Shown here: positions 26,530-35,481 of the stretch, in pieces | Numbering within the stretch: the first letter of the stretch is position 1 | Layout: each line of letters begins with the position of its first letter | Origin: Bacillota bacterium | GTDB lineage: Bacteria; Bacillota; UBA4882; UBA8346 | Reading direction: 5' to 3' | DNA: 64,000 nucleotides | NCBI GenBank assembly: GCA_023435225.1 | Contig: JAEYRX010000013.1 | Span: forward strand, 16,901 to 80,900 | The notes under the pieces: generated by a model | What the model was told of the DNA's origin: nothing | Databases searched by the model: none | The model's input: only the letters and a program-made list of their open reading frames with translations | Program-made: the position numbers and the translations under genes

Positions 26530-26563
26530 TAAAAAAGGACCTTTATCATAGGGCCCTTTTTTT
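26530..26563 (+). terminator. Terminator after the GH43 gene
   Basis: AAAAAAGGACC and GGGCCCTTTTTTT form a stem around TTTATCATA immediately after the stop, with a strong T run. Confidence 0.85.
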
Positions 26564-26677
26564 GTGTATTTAGGTATTTTTTATTATTTTATCTGCTGAA
26601 ATATAAACCCTTATATAATGTTAGAGGCAATAAGTTATTTAATATTGCTTTTATTTCTTTTCCGTTTTTTTAATCCC

Positions 26678-26705
26678 CTCAACCAAATTGTCACTTTTGG
26701 TTGAG
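26678..26705. repeat. Perfect 10-bp hairpin in the GH43-radical SAM gap
   Basis: CTCAACCAAA and TTTGGTTGAG surround an eight-base loop. A T run lies on its left side, so it would terminate only minus-strand transcripts. Nothing else was recognised in 26564-26805. Confidence 0.5.
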
Positions 26706-26805
26706 AAACCAAACTCTTTTTAGCATAAAGTCTAGTAATCCTGACACCTGGTTGTCAATATTTCGAGTTATAATTATTAAAAATACTTTTTAGAGGTATT
26801 AATGA

Positions 26806-27885
26806 TTGATTATAGAGGAATACAACGCTAAAACATTAGTAAGACCAAGTTACCCGTCACTTTTCGCCTGGATGGAATATACCCTCAATCCCTATCAAGG
26901 TTGTGCTCATGATTGCCGTTACTGTGATGGTAAGTCAGAACGGTATCATATGCACGCTGATTTCGGCAGGAAAATCCGAATCAAAATTAACGCCCCTGAA
27001 TTGCTGGAGCGTTTTCTGAAGAATAAGGGATTACGGTCTAAGCAAATCATTCAAGGATCTCTTTTTGAGCAGGATTTGCCAAAAGCCGGATTCACCTTAT
27101 TTATCGGAGGTGGGGTCTGTGATGTCTATCAGCCTGTTGAAGCAGAAAAAAGGCTTGTGCGGCAATTGCTGCAATTGGCTTATGACTACGGAGTTCCAGT
27201 GCTAATTTTAACTAAAAGCAATTCGGTGCTGGAAGATTTGGATCTTTTAGTAAAAATTAATCAAGAGACTCATGCCGGAGTAAATTTAACTATTACTTTA
27301 GCGAACCAGGAGTTAAGTAAGATTTTTGAACCGGGCGCCAGTCCACCGGAGGAACGGTTCCGTACGATCCGACTTCTTCGAGATGCCGGGATCAGTTCCG
27401 GAGTATATCTTATGCCAATCCTACCTTTTATCGGCGATACCGATTCAAACCTTAAAAAGATCTGCTCCGAAGCCAAAGCCTCCAAAGCGGAGTTTGTTCA
27501 CGCTTGGGGTTTGACCTTAACTCCGGGCCGAAATAAAAATGAATTTCTCTCTTCCATAGAAGAATACTTTCCCGAATTGCTGCTCAAATACCAATTACTT
27601 TACGGAAACGATGATCGCTATGGTAAATTGAATCCACAGGTAGCCAAACAGATTGGAATAGTAAGGCCTGAACTTAAAGCTTATCGTTTCATTTATGAAA
27701 TGGGATTGGATTACACAGCCAAGCGTTTTATCCCTGCGGGGCGGATTTACTCCAATCTAAGAGTTTCCGAAACTTTATTACGGGCTGCCTATTTAAAAAG
27801 TACTTTCTTGAGTGAATGGCGAGAAGCGAAAAGAATGACTCAAGCGGCCAGTCTTCTGGAAAATCTGGAACAAGATGTATGCTAA
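26806..27885 (+). CDS. SPL-family radical SAM protein
   Basis: The radical SAM cluster motif CAHDCRYC (CxxxCxxC) is at about residue 33, followed by a barrel of 359 residues with GGGVCDVYQPVE and ILTKSNSVLEDLDLL, which resembles spore photoproduct lyase-like and PA0069/SplB-like proteins. Function is uncertain, perhaps nucleic acid modification. TTG at 26806 sits eight bases after GAGGT; an ATG four bases earlier is out of frame. The stop touches an inverted-repeat element. Confidence 0.88.
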   Translation: MIIEEYNAKTLVRPSYPSLFAWMEYTLNPYQGCAHDCRYCDGKSERYHMHADFGRKIRIKINAPELLERFLKNKGLRSKQIIQGSLFEQDLPKAGFTLFIGGGVCDVYQPVEAEKRLVRQLLQLAYDYGVPVLILTKSNSVLEDLDLLVKINQETHAGVNLTITLANQELSKIFEPGASPPEERFRTIRLLRDAGISSGVYLMPILPFIGDTDSNLKKICSEAKASKAEFVHAWGLTLTPGRNKNEFLSSIEEYFPELLLKYQLLYGNDDRYGKLNPQVAKQIGIVRPELKAYRFIYEMGLDYTAKRFIPAGRIYSNLRVSETLLRAAYLKSTFLSEWREAKRMTQAASLLENLEQDVC

Positions 27886-27983
27886 GGAAGCGCTGATTAA
27901 TCCGATTTTGTGCAAGCAAATATGCGGTATTAGGCATTTTGCGAAGCACAAAATCGTCACTTATTCAATTAATCAGCGCTTCC
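27886..27983. repeat. 98-bp inverted-repeat element filling a convergent gap exactly
   Basis: GGAAGCGCTGATTAAT is perfectly inverted at the other end, and GATTTTGTGC/GCACAAAATC pair inside. The element starts on the base after one stop codon and ends on the base before the opposing stop codon, so it occupies the whole gap. It may act as a two-way terminator. Confidence 0.8.
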
Positions 27984-28367
27984 CTAATATTCGTAATAAG
28001 AATATAAAAGAAGATTTATAAATCCGGTTAATGCATAAGCTCCAATAAAGATAAAAGAGGAAAAACGGTGAAATACATTGGACTCCCATTTAGTAGCATA
28101 CCAATGAAGTAAAAAATGGACTATACCAAACGCGTTTAAAAAAAGCCAGATTGGTTTGCCGGTGAAGTGAAAAACATGCCAAACATAATAAAAAACAAAT
28201 AGAAGAATTGGAATATGTGAATACAAAAAGATTAAGTATTGAGTACGTTCCGGAAGACGCCTAAGGAATTTAAACATCCTCCATTCTTCTTCATAGATGG
28301 CGTCAAACTCATGTATTAATAGAAAAATAATACCAAGTACAGAAGTGATCAATATTATAATTTTCAA
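27984..28367 (-). CDS. Four-helix membrane protein (DUF6713-like)
   Basis: 127 residues with four hydrophobic segments. Conserved-looking polar motifs sit within or beside the membrane (HEFDAIYEEEWRM, SHIPIL, HFLLHW). It resembles DUF6713; function unknown. A palindromic operator-like sequence lies upstream. Confidence 0.7.
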   Translation of the reverse strand: MKIIILITSVLGIIFLLIHEFDAIYEEEWRMFKFLRRLPERTQYLIFLYSHIPILLFVFYYVWHVFHFTGKPIWLFLNAFGIVHFLLHWYATKWESNVFHRFSSFIFIGAYALTGFINLLLYSYYEY

Positions 28368-28413
28368 AATAGTACCTCCGGATTTCCAGTAAGTTCTTAA
28401 ATTTGTTTCTAAT

Positions 28414-28441
28414 TATGAATATATTCATGAATATATTCATA
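28414..28441. promoter_or_regulatory. Tandem palindrome, probable operator
   Basis: TATGAATATATTCATGAATATATTCATA consists of two overlapping ATGAATATATTCAT palindromes, about 45 bases upstream of the membrane protein gene. It looks like a repressor site; no cognate regulator is adjacent apart from the LysR gene. Confidence 0.5.
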
Positions 28442-28509
28442 TATTACTCTTTTTAAATTTGAAATGTCAATTATCTTCTAATTAATTCTATTGCTTAACT
28501 ATCTTTAAC

Positions 28510-29394
28510 TTATGAAACTCCCTTAATCAAGAATTCTATAAAAGATTGTGCTGCCAGGGAAATCGGAATATTCTTTTTTAAAGCGATGCCGATCTTTCTT
28601 GAAGGCAAAGAAGGTGAGATTTTAATCTCTTTCAGCGTGCCCGCAGCTAATTCCTCCGAAACAAAATCCTTAATCACCGCTGCAATACCAAGCCCTATCT
28701 TGGCAAATTCAACTAATATATCCATACTGCTGATCTCGATTTCCGGTGTAAAGCTTAGATTATTAGCCTTAAAATATTCATCGAGATAAATGCGGGATAA
28801 GTTTTTATCCTCAAGCATAAGAAGGGGATACTCAAGAAGTTTTTCTACCGATATCGAATTTTCATCAATCTTATACTTCTTACCGGCTACAAAAATGTCC
28901 TGGATAGTCAACAACTCAATATAATCCATTTCAGCCTTATCCATGGGAATACTGATAATACCAAAGTCAAGCCGTCCTTGTTCCAAAAGCGTAATAGTCT
29001 CGGGCGAAGTCCGGTTGATGATTTGAATTCTGATACCTGGATACCTATAATGAAATGCTTCAAGATACGGCAAAAAGAAATATCGGCATAAGGTATTGCT
29101 AATGCCTACTTTAACAACCCCTTCGGTTCTCTTTTTTAACTTTTCCAGCATTCTTTCTCCACTATCGAGTTTTTCAAAAGCGTTTTTTACATAATCATAG
29201 AGAACTTCGCCCTCGGTGGTAAGGCTGACTCCTCTGGAATTTCTGATAAATAGACAACATCCGATTAAAGACTCCAGTTTTTTGATAGACTTACTGATGG
29301 CCGGTTGGCTAATATAGAGCTGTTCCGCCGCTTCGGAGACATTTCCGCATTTAGCTGTAAAGTAGAAGACTTTATAGAGCTCGGTGTTCAGCAT
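28510..29394 (-). CDS. LysR-family transcriptional regulator
   Basis: N-terminal winged helix (about 1-60: KCGNVSEAAEQLYISQPAIS) and a periplasmic-binding-like effector domain. GGAGGT six bases before ATG 29394 fixes the start; the longer frame adds 15 unsupported residues. It is divergent from the dehydratase-methyltransferase genes across about 100 bases, the classic LysR layout, so it probably controls them in response to a pathway acid. Confidence 0.92.
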   Translation of the reverse strand: MLNTELYKVFYFTAKCGNVSEAAEQLYISQPAISKSIKKLESLIGCCLFIRNSRGVSLTTEGEVLYDYVKNAFEKLDSGERMLEKLKKRTEGVVKVGISNTLCRYFFLPYLEAFHYRYPGIRIQIINRTSPETITLLEQGRLDFGIISIPMDKAEMDYIELLTIQDIFVAGKKYKIDENSISVEKLLEYPLLMLEDKNLSRIYLDEYFKANNLSFTPEIEISSMDILVEFAKIGLGIAAVIKDFVSEELAAGTLKEIKISPSLPSRKIGIALKKNIPISLAAQSFIEFLIKGVS

Positions 29395-29495
29395 GGTATA
29401 ACCTCCGGTTATCATAAATATAATTAATATATATTTCAATTATAACAAAATTTGAAGTAGAATAAAATAAAAGAAAGAAAGCGAGGGATTACACT

Positions 29496-30746
29496 ATGAA
29501 TGCTATCGAAAAAATCATCGCTGCCCATGCTGGTGTTACAGCCGTTAAACCCGGACAGATCGTTGATGTAAAATTAGATTATGTAATGGCCAATGATGCC
29601 ACTACCACCCTGGCGATTGATATCTTTAAAGATGAATTAAAGGGTGAGCGAGTTTTTGACCGGGAGAAAGTAATCATGGTTATGGACCATTACACTCCCG
29701 TCAGCTCCATTGCGGCGGCGGAAACCCACAGAAAAATGAGGCAATTCGCCTGGGAAGAGGAGCTAAAATATGTTTATGACGGTATTGGTGTCTGCCACCA
29801 GCTGATGCTGGAGTATCATGCCAAGCCAGGCGATTTTATTATCGGAGCTGATTCCCATACCTGTACCTACGGAGCCATCGGCGTCCTTTCCACCGGAATG
29901 GGCTCCACCGATGTAGCGGTTGGCTGGAAAGAAGGTAAGGTTTGGATTAAAGTACCGTCTACTATTAAAATCCAGGTAAACGGTAACTGGCCCAAAGGCG
30001 TTTTCGCCAAAGACCTTATCTTAAAGGTAATAGGCGACCTTACCGCCAAAGGAGCCACCTATAAAGCGCTCATCTTTGAAGGAGACGCAATTAACGATTT
30101 GTCAATTGCAGAACGGGCAACCCTTTGCAATATGGGTATTGAAGTCGGAGCTAAATTTGCCTATATCCAGCCTGACGAAAAGGTAAAAACCTTTATGCAA
30201 GAAAAAGCAAGGATAAATTATCAACTTTATGATTCGGATGCTGATGCCGATTTTGAACAGGTATTAACCTATGATTCTGAAAGTTTGGAGCCTCAAATAG
30301 CATATCCTCACAGCGTGGATAATGTTAAACCCATATCCGAATTTGAAGGTTTGGAGATTGATGAAGTATTCTTAGGCGCTTGTACTAACGGTAGGCTTGA
30401 AGATCTTGAAACTGCTGTTGCTATTTTAAAGGGTAAAAAAATTTCTCCCAAAGTCCGGATGTTGGTTACACCTGCCAGTAATGCCGTATTCATGGAAGCA
30501 ATGAATCGCGGCTTGATAAAAATCTTGATGGAAAGCGGAGCTATGATATCCACACCCGGATGTAGCGCTTGTTTCGGAGGCACCGGCGGTATTATCGGAC
30601 CGGGAGAACGGCTCCTTACTACCGCCAACCGTAATTTTAGAGGCCGGGTTGGCAGCCCCGACGGTGAAATTTATCTTGGAAGTCCGGCTACTATAGCAGC
30701 TTCTGCGCTCTATGGAAAAATAACCGATCCCAGGAAGGTGATATAA
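29496..30746 (+). CDS. leuC: 3-isopropylmalate dehydratase-like large subunit
   Basis: A 416-residue short-form aconitase-superfamily subunit. Cluster cysteines are in FLGACTNGR and STPGCSACFGG; catalytic residues lie in ADSHTCTYGA. Known: the family includes isopropylmalate, homoaconitate, citramalate and 2,3-dimethylmalate dehydratases. No leuA or leuB is nearby, and the partners are LysR and a methyltransferase, so the substrate may not be isopropylmalate. The stop is one base from the small-subunit start. Confidence 0.9.
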   Translation: MNAIEKIIAAHAGVTAVKPGQIVDVKLDYVMANDATTTLAIDIFKDELKGERVFDREKVIMVMDHYTPVSSIAAAETHRKMRQFAWEEELKYVYDGIGVCHQLMLEYHAKPGDFIIGADSHTCTYGAIGVLSTGMGSTDVAVGWKEGKVWIKVPSTIKIQVNGNWPKGVFAKDLILKVIGDLTAKGATYKALIFEGDAINDLSIAERATLCNMGIEVGAKFAYIQPDEKVKTFMQEKARINYQLYDSDADADFEQVLTYDSESLEPQIAYPHSVDNVKPISEFEGLEIDEVFLGACTNGRLEDLETAVAILKGKKISPKVRMLVTPASNAVFMEAMNRGLIKILMESGAMISTPGCSACFGGTGGIIGPGERLLTTANRNFRGRVGSPDGEIYLGSPATIAASALYGKITDPRKVI

Positions 30747-30747
30747 G

Positions 30748-31227
30748 ATGATTAAAGATAAAGTTATTAAATTTGGAGATAACGTAGATACCGATCAGAT
30801 TATTCCGGCTCAATACCTTAGTCTGGCTACGATTCTAGATATGGCTCCACATACTTTTGAATTCTATGGGAACTTCACCAAGGATTTTAAACCGGGAGAT
30901 ATTATTGCCGGAAACGATAACTTTGGCTGTGGTTCATCCCGGGAACAAGCTCCCGCCGTTTTAAAGGAAAGAGGCGTTAGCGCCGTCATTGCTAAAAGTT
31001 TTGCCCGGATTTTCTATCGCAATGCCATCAATCTGGGAATTTTATTACTGGAATGTGCTAATGCTGATGAGATTAACCATGGCGATTTACTGGAGATTGA
31101 TATCCAAAACGGCGTTATCAGGAACATTACTTCAAAGAGCAACTATGAAGTCACTCCGCTTCCTCCTTTTATGCAGGATATATTGAATTGCGGCGGGATT
31201 GTAAAATATTTGGAACAAAAGAGGTGA
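30748..31227 (+). CDS. leuD: 3-isopropylmalate dehydratase-like small subunit
   Basis: The swivel subunit of 159 residues, with DTDQIIPAQYLS, GCGSSREQAP and the SFARIFYRNAINLG motif. The substrate-loop position reads YLSL. Known: archaeal homologues use YLRT-type loops for homoaconitate and YLV-type loops for isopropylmalate, so this loop does not decide the substrate. Co-transcribed with leuC and the downstream methyltransferase. Confidence 0.92.
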   Translation: MIKDKVIKFGDNVDTDQIIPAQYLSLATILDMAPHTFEFYGNFTKDFKPGDIIAGNDNFGCGSSREQAPAVLKERGVSAVIAKSFARIFYRNAINLGILLLECANADEINHGDLLEIDIQNGVIRNITSKSNYEVTPLPPFMQDILNCGGIVKYLEQKR

Positions 31228-31232
31228 TTAAG

Positions 31233-32009
31233 ATGATAGATTGGAATGCCAATCAATACTTGAAATTTAAAAATGAACGGACCCAACCTTCTATAGATCT
31301 GGTCAATCGAATACGACTTGAGAATCCAAAAAAAATTATTGATATCGGCTGCGGGCCGGGAAACAGCACCGAAGTTTTGGCCAACCGTTTTCCGGATGCT
31401 TATATCTTAGGTGTTGATAATTCGAAGGATATGATCGCTAAAGCGAAAGAAAACTATTCTCACCTTGATTTTTCCATCTGCGACGCCGGTGGCGATTTAT
31501 CGGAGCTAGACCGGGATTTTGATATAGTATTTTCCAATGCCTGTATTCAATGGATTCCGGACCACCGTCGCCTTTTAAAAAATCTGTTAGGACTTTTAAA
31601 ACAAGAAGGGATTTTAGCGCTCCAAATCCCATTCAATTTTAATGAGCCAATTCAACAAATTATCTATAAAGTCAGCGCTTCGGAAGAATGGAAGGAATAC
31701 TTACCTCAAAACCGGGCTTATGACGCTCTGACTCCACCTGAATATTTTGATGTTTTATCGGAAATTACCTCGGATTTTGATATCTGGGAAGTTAACTACT
31801 ATCATATTCTGAAATCACACCAGGATATTATGGAGTGGTATCGCGGCACCGGACTTCGTCCCTATCTGGATGTTCTTCCGGAAGAAAAGAAGATGCTGTT
31901 TGAAGAGACCATTCTTAACCGGATCATGCAAAGCTATCCGAAACAAAAAAATGGTGCTGTACTATTTCGATTTCCCCGTTTGTTTTTGATGGCTTATCAA
32001 AAACTATAA
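31233..32009 (+). CDS. tam: Trans-aconitate 2-methyltransferase-like enzyme
   Basis: A 258-residue class I SAM methyltransferase. Seen: MIDWNANQYLKFKNERTQPS at the start, SAM motif DIGCGPGNSTE, GVDNSKDM, and FSNACIQWIPDH, the typical Tam pattern. Known: Tam methylates trans-aconitate, an inhibitor of aconitase-type enzymes. ATG 31233 follows AGGTGA by six bases, five bases after leuD, so it belongs to the operon and may detoxify a by-product of the dehydratase. Confidence 0.88.
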   Translation: MIDWNANQYLKFKNERTQPSIDLVNRIRLENPKKIIDIGCGPGNSTEVLANRFPDAYILGVDNSKDMIAKAKENYSHLDFSICDAGGDLSELDRDFDIVFSNACIQWIPDHRRLLKNLLGLLKQEGILALQIPFNFNEPIQQIIYKVSASEEWKEYLPQNRAYDALTPPEYFDVLSEITSDFDIWEVNYYHILKSHQDIMEWYRGTGLRPYLDVLPEEKKMLFEETILNRIMQSYPKQKNGAVLFRFPRLFLMAYQKL

Positions 32010-32039
32010 AAATTTTACTACATATTTCTATTTCTATTT

Positions 32040-32520
32040 TATCCGCATGGAACAATATCATCGCCGGAGAATTTCTGGTTATAGTATCTTCCGTCCCATT
32101 CTTTAAGCCGGACAAATGGATTTGTAACATTGGAATCAAGTGCGATTCCATTTGTTTAAATTTCTTGCTTCCTACTTCCTTTTTGATAAAATATCTGCTT
32201 ATTGGACTACTCCATGCTTTAAACAAGAAATCATACAACTCGATCATAAACGGTAAGGCTTTGAACCGGAGTTTCTTGAAAATTTCTAATGGCACGGCAT
32301 GTAGATATAAGATTAAAAAAAACTTCCGCATCGGCCTCCGTCTTCGGAAGCTCAAAGAAGTCTTTGTCATAGGATAATCCGTTGATAGCAACCGAGGAAG
32401 TTGAGCAGATAGCCATACACTGGCCGCATTTGAAACAAAGATGGATTCGCTCCGCTCTTGTCCAATCCAATATTCAAGAAACTATTATCCGAGTAACTTT
32501 TAGTGGTATATTCCAAAAAT
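32040..32520 (-). pseudogene. Broken ferredoxin-nitroreductase gene
   Basis: One frame reads CFKCGQCMAIC, VNGLSYDKDFF-like (AINGLSYDKDFF) and CRAIRNFQETPV; the next frame reads FMIELYDFLFKAW, FIKKEVG and GTEDTITRNSPAMILFHAD. Together they match a 4Fe-4S/nitroreductase fusion. A frameshift with lost sequence lies near 32240-32260. The first cluster and the C-terminal third are missing. It is a remnant. Confidence 0.75.
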
Positions 32521-32566
32521 ATTTGCAGGTTTTTTCCATGATGCTTTTCCGGACTTCGTTAATATT

Positions 32567-33547
32567 TCAAAATTGGAATAAATGGGAGCAATCGAACAAA
32601 GTCAATTGTTTCTCCCTGATGATCTCAACCTTTCCATCATAATCTCCAATTAATAACGGCCCTGTTTGGTTATATCGCTGCAGATTCCTTTCAATTATTT
32701 GTTCATTAGAGTTGGCATAACAATAAGCGCACTTAAAGTTGCAGGTGTTGTAAATCCCTACATCCACCGCTTTCACGCATCGGCATTCTTTCCGTTGACA
32801 AGTGTCTTTTTTTAAACTCTTTTTTATATTAAAGAGATCTTTAATCAAATTCCCATCTATACAGCTTCCGGGCTCAATTCCCACTGATTTGAAATCAATT
32901 GCCTCGGCACAGGTAAATACCTGGATACCTCGATCTGTAAAAATCCGTTGTATCTTTGCGGCAAATTCAAAAAGCTGCTCATGATATTCCGGCTGGGTCA
33001 AGTCGGTAAATTCTATTTCCTGTTTTTCAGTGATTAATTTTAGTCGTCGGTTAACTTTAGTATAAAAATCAAGCCAGCTAATATAAACCCTTTCCGTATA
33101 CCCCCGCAATGACTTCGCCAGATAAGCCACTGCCTCCAAATGATAGTCCATCGGGGTGAGTGAACTAATAATAATCGGATCATACCGCCAGATTACCTTA
33201 GCGCTTCCTATCCGGTTACTAAGTTCCTGAAAAACGGCGATCCGCTCTTCAACTGAAGGCAAATTAGGTTCGAAAACCTGGGGATAATTATTGAGAGTAA
33301 CATGAAAAAAATAGGGATACCCGTGAGAATCCAAATAAGACAAGTGTTTTAGAAAAGGCCCTGGATTTTTGGTGAAAAAACCAATTGCGTCCACATCGTC
33401 CGGAGCCAAGCTATAACCCTTTATTTGTTTAGGGTTGAAGGGGTTCATCTGATAAAAATAACCCTGTTTAACTCGTTCCATAAACCAATCGCTGAAAAAG
33501 GCCGGTATATCCGTCCTCCGGCTGGCGCTAATGATCAAAAGATTCAC
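32567..33547 (-). CDS. DUF1848 family protein
   Basis: 326 residues starting LLIISASRRTDIPAF, with GFFTKNPGPFL, FHVTLNNYP and WRYDPIIIS, the DUF1848 signature. The C-terminus carries a cysteine cluster CQRKECRCVKAVDVG and CNFKCAYCYAN, suggesting Fe-S or radical SAM-like chemistry. Function unknown. Its end borders the nitroreductase remnant. Confidence 0.9.
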   Translation of the reverse strand: MNLLIISASRRTDIPAFFSDWFMERVKQGYFYQMNPFNPKQIKGYSLAPDDVDAIGFFTKNPGPFLKHLSYLDSHGYPYFFHVTLNNYPQVFEPNLPSVEERIAVFQELSNRIGSAKVIWRYDPIIISSLTPMDYHLEAVAYLAKSLRGYTERVYISWLDFYTKVNRRLKLITEKQEIEFTDLTQPEYHEQLFEFAAKIQRIFTDRGIQVFTCAEAIDFKSVGIEPGSCIDGNLIKDLFNIKKSLKKDTCQRKECRCVKAVDVGIYNTCNFKCAYCYANSNEQIIERNLQRYNQTGPLLIGDYDGKVEIIREKQLTLFDCSHLFQF

Positions 33548-33596
33548 TTCCTGATTTTTTATGTTTATATTTTATCAGTTTTATATAAGCTGTAAA

Positions 33597-33821
33597 CTAA
33601 TTTTTCCAAATATCTCTAATCTTCTTCCCCAATTCATACGCTTTTTCCATGACTTCAAGTTTGTCTGCTACTTCTCTGTCGCATTCATTAATATTTAAGT
33701 CCTTTAAATATATTTTTTCAGTAATTATATCTTTACTTTCAGCCCCTTCCAGCGCTGTATTTATCAAAACATCGGTATTGCCGCCTTTGCGGGGACTACC
33801 GACCACTCCCAACACTTTCAT
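33597..33821 (-). pseudogene. Internally deleted NADPH-dependent FMN reductase/flavodoxin remnant
   Basis: The N-terminal FMN-phosphate motif GSPRKGGNTD and EKIYLKDLNINEC are intact, then the frame jumps to the C-terminal end (REVADKLEVMEKAYELGKKI). At 74 residues it lacks the cysteine motif and the middle of the normal 180-200-residue fold. The frame stays open, so a stable peptide could be made, but flavin binding is unlikely. Confidence 0.65.
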
Positions 33822-33919
33822 TATTCCACCCCCTGTAACTATATCAATTTGCGTTCAAAGTAATACTATTCGTCTCCACACACCTCTATATTCAGGAGTG
33901 TGTTTCCGAAGTATTACTA

Positions 33920-34426
33920 TTATGAACACATATTGATATTAAACCATTTTGGGTCTCCCAATACTACCGAGACTTCAAATTGCCGCTCCGGCGCCTGCCA
34001 GTATTTTTTTAGAAGGCTCATCCGCTCTCCGGAAGGAACCAACTGAAAACCGTTTTTCTGATAAAAGCCTATTGCCCAAGTAGCATCGGCCCAAGTTCCG
34101 ATTAATACCGGTCCGCTTGTCTGATTATATAAAAAAGTCAGTAATTGACCTCCAATCCCATGATTCCTACTTTTGGTCCGGACATAAGCATGTCTGATCA
34201 GAGTCACATCTATTACCGGCTGGATTCCCATTACACCAATCAATTTACCTTCCTGTTCATAACCCCAGAATAAGACTCCGGATTCAATTTCGTTTCGCAG
34301 CTCTTCCATAGGCATATAAGGCTCATGCCAGCAATCCTCCGGAATAACTCCTTTATAAGCCAGGGCGGCATCATTAATGATATCATATATTGTTTGAAAA
34401 TCAGCTTCTCCGCACTTTCGAATCAT
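33920..34426 (-). CDS. GNAT-family N-acetyltransferase
   Basis: 169 residues; acetyl-CoA loop RTKSRNHGIGGQL and C-terminal AIGFYQKNGF are visible. ATG 34426 follows GGAGGT by eight bases, better than the upstream starts. Substrate unknown; no operon partner. Confidence 0.88.
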   Translation of the reverse strand: MIRKCGEADFQTIYDIINDAALAYKGVIPEDCWHEPYMPMEELRNEIESGVLFWGYEQEGKLIGVMGIQPVIDVTLIRHAYVRTKSRNHGIGGQLLTFLYNQTSGPVLIGTWADATWAIGFYQKNGFQLVPSGERMSLLKKYWQAPERQFEVSVVLGDPKWFNINMCS

Positions 34427-34477
34427 CCTGTTCAACCTCCGCATTGTAAATCTCATAGTAAAAAAACTCTAAATTTA

Positions 34478-34585
34478 TGGAATAGAAGACAGAATCCGGA
34501 ATCCGGAATTCTGAAAAACCCTAAAAATTACTTCAAAGGATTCGAGTACACCTTCTGGATTCTGACTTCTGATTTCTGAGTTCTA
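34478..34585. repeat. Stuttering inverted repeat (CAGAATCCGGAA words)
   Basis: GAAGACAGAATCCGGAATCC on the left faces GGATTCTGACTTCTGATTTC on the right around an unrelated loop. The same vocabulary occurs at 2205-2305. Confidence 0.6.
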
Positions 34586-34595
34586 GAGACCTATT

Positions 34596-35195
34596 TTATA
34601 TACCTATTTCCGGGAAGTACTCCCCCACCATATTCTCAACCTCATCCAACCAACCACGGCGTTGTTCCAAACTGCTTGTCACAATAACTCCAAATGTTTT
34701 TCGCACAATTCGTTTTACCCCGCAATAATTTAAATTATTTTTCCAAAGCCTATCCAATGGGTCTCCAAATACTTCCCGTTCCCTTTGTTCAGGAGTGTCA
34801 GAAGTATTAAACACCATGGCAATCCCCGCTTTTAGTAAACCGTCAGGAACTCCGACGCCCGGATCATCTTCATGAAATTGATATGCTATACCAGGTCTGA
34901 AAACTCGGTCAATCCATCCTTTCATAATAGCCGGCGGCTGTCCCCACCAATTCGGATGAATAAAAATAATGCCATCTGCATTAATTAAATCATTACAATG
35001 TCTTTCGAGGTTTTTATCCAATAAAGCTCCTTTGGGGATCTCTTCATAAGTAATCCGCGGTTCAAATTGCTCGGCATGTAAGTCATGAAATATTACTTGA
35101 TATCCTTTCCGTTGTAAAACATCAACCACCTTACCCGCAATCGCATGATTAAAGCTTCCCGGGTTGGGATGAGCCAAGATCACTAACACTTGCAT
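34596..35195 (-). CDS. NAD(P)H dehydrogenase (quinone), flavodoxin-like fold
   Basis: A 199-residue KefF/MdaB-type protein: LVILAHPNPGSFNHAIA, FIHPNWWGQPPAIMKGWIDR and GIAYQF are characteristic. It would reduce quinones or other acceptors using bound flavin. ATG 35195 follows GAGGGTGAT. It is divergent from the MocR-type regulator, which may control it. Confidence 0.92.
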   Translation of the reverse strand: MQVLVILAHPNPGSFNHAIAGKVVDVLQRKGYQVIFHDLHAEQFEPRITYEEIPKGALLDKNLERHCNDLINADGIIFIHPNWWGQPPAIMKGWIDRVFRPGIAYQFHEDDPGVGVPDGLLKAGIAMVFNTSDTPEQREREVFGDPLDRLWKNNLNYCGVKRIVRKTFGVIVTSSLEQRRGWLDEVENMVGEYFPEIGI

Positions 35196-35284
35196 TCCTA
35201 TCACCCTCTTTTTTAATAATATAATATTTGATAAAATGGACTTATTGTAGGTCCATTAAATGAGAAATTTAATAATACCACTCT

Positions 35285-35470
35285 TTTAATTGCGGATTTT
35301 AAATTGCAGATTGCAGATTTAAAAAACAAAATCTAAAGATCTTGTAAAATATTGAAAACTAAAAAAATACTTACTCTTAAGCGACCAGGCTAAAAGATTT
35401 TTAAATCCGAAATTTGAAATCCGCAATTCGCAATTGAATAGTTCGAAATCCGCAATCCGAAATTGAATAA
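35285..35470. repeat. Stuttering inverted repeat (GCAATTTGAAATCC words)
   Basis: The left arm is GCGGATTTTAAATTGCAGAT and the right arm repeats AAATCCGCAATTCGCAATTG and AAATCCGCAATCCGAAATTG. It fills the divergent promoter gap between the quinone reductase and the MocR gene. Confidence 0.65.
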
Positions 35471-35481
35471 GGAGTCAATGA

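Noticed and set aside
31924..32391. Independent 155-residue minus-strand gene overlapping tam
   Set aside because: Its first part is part of the decayed nitroreductase and its end only runs antisense into tam.
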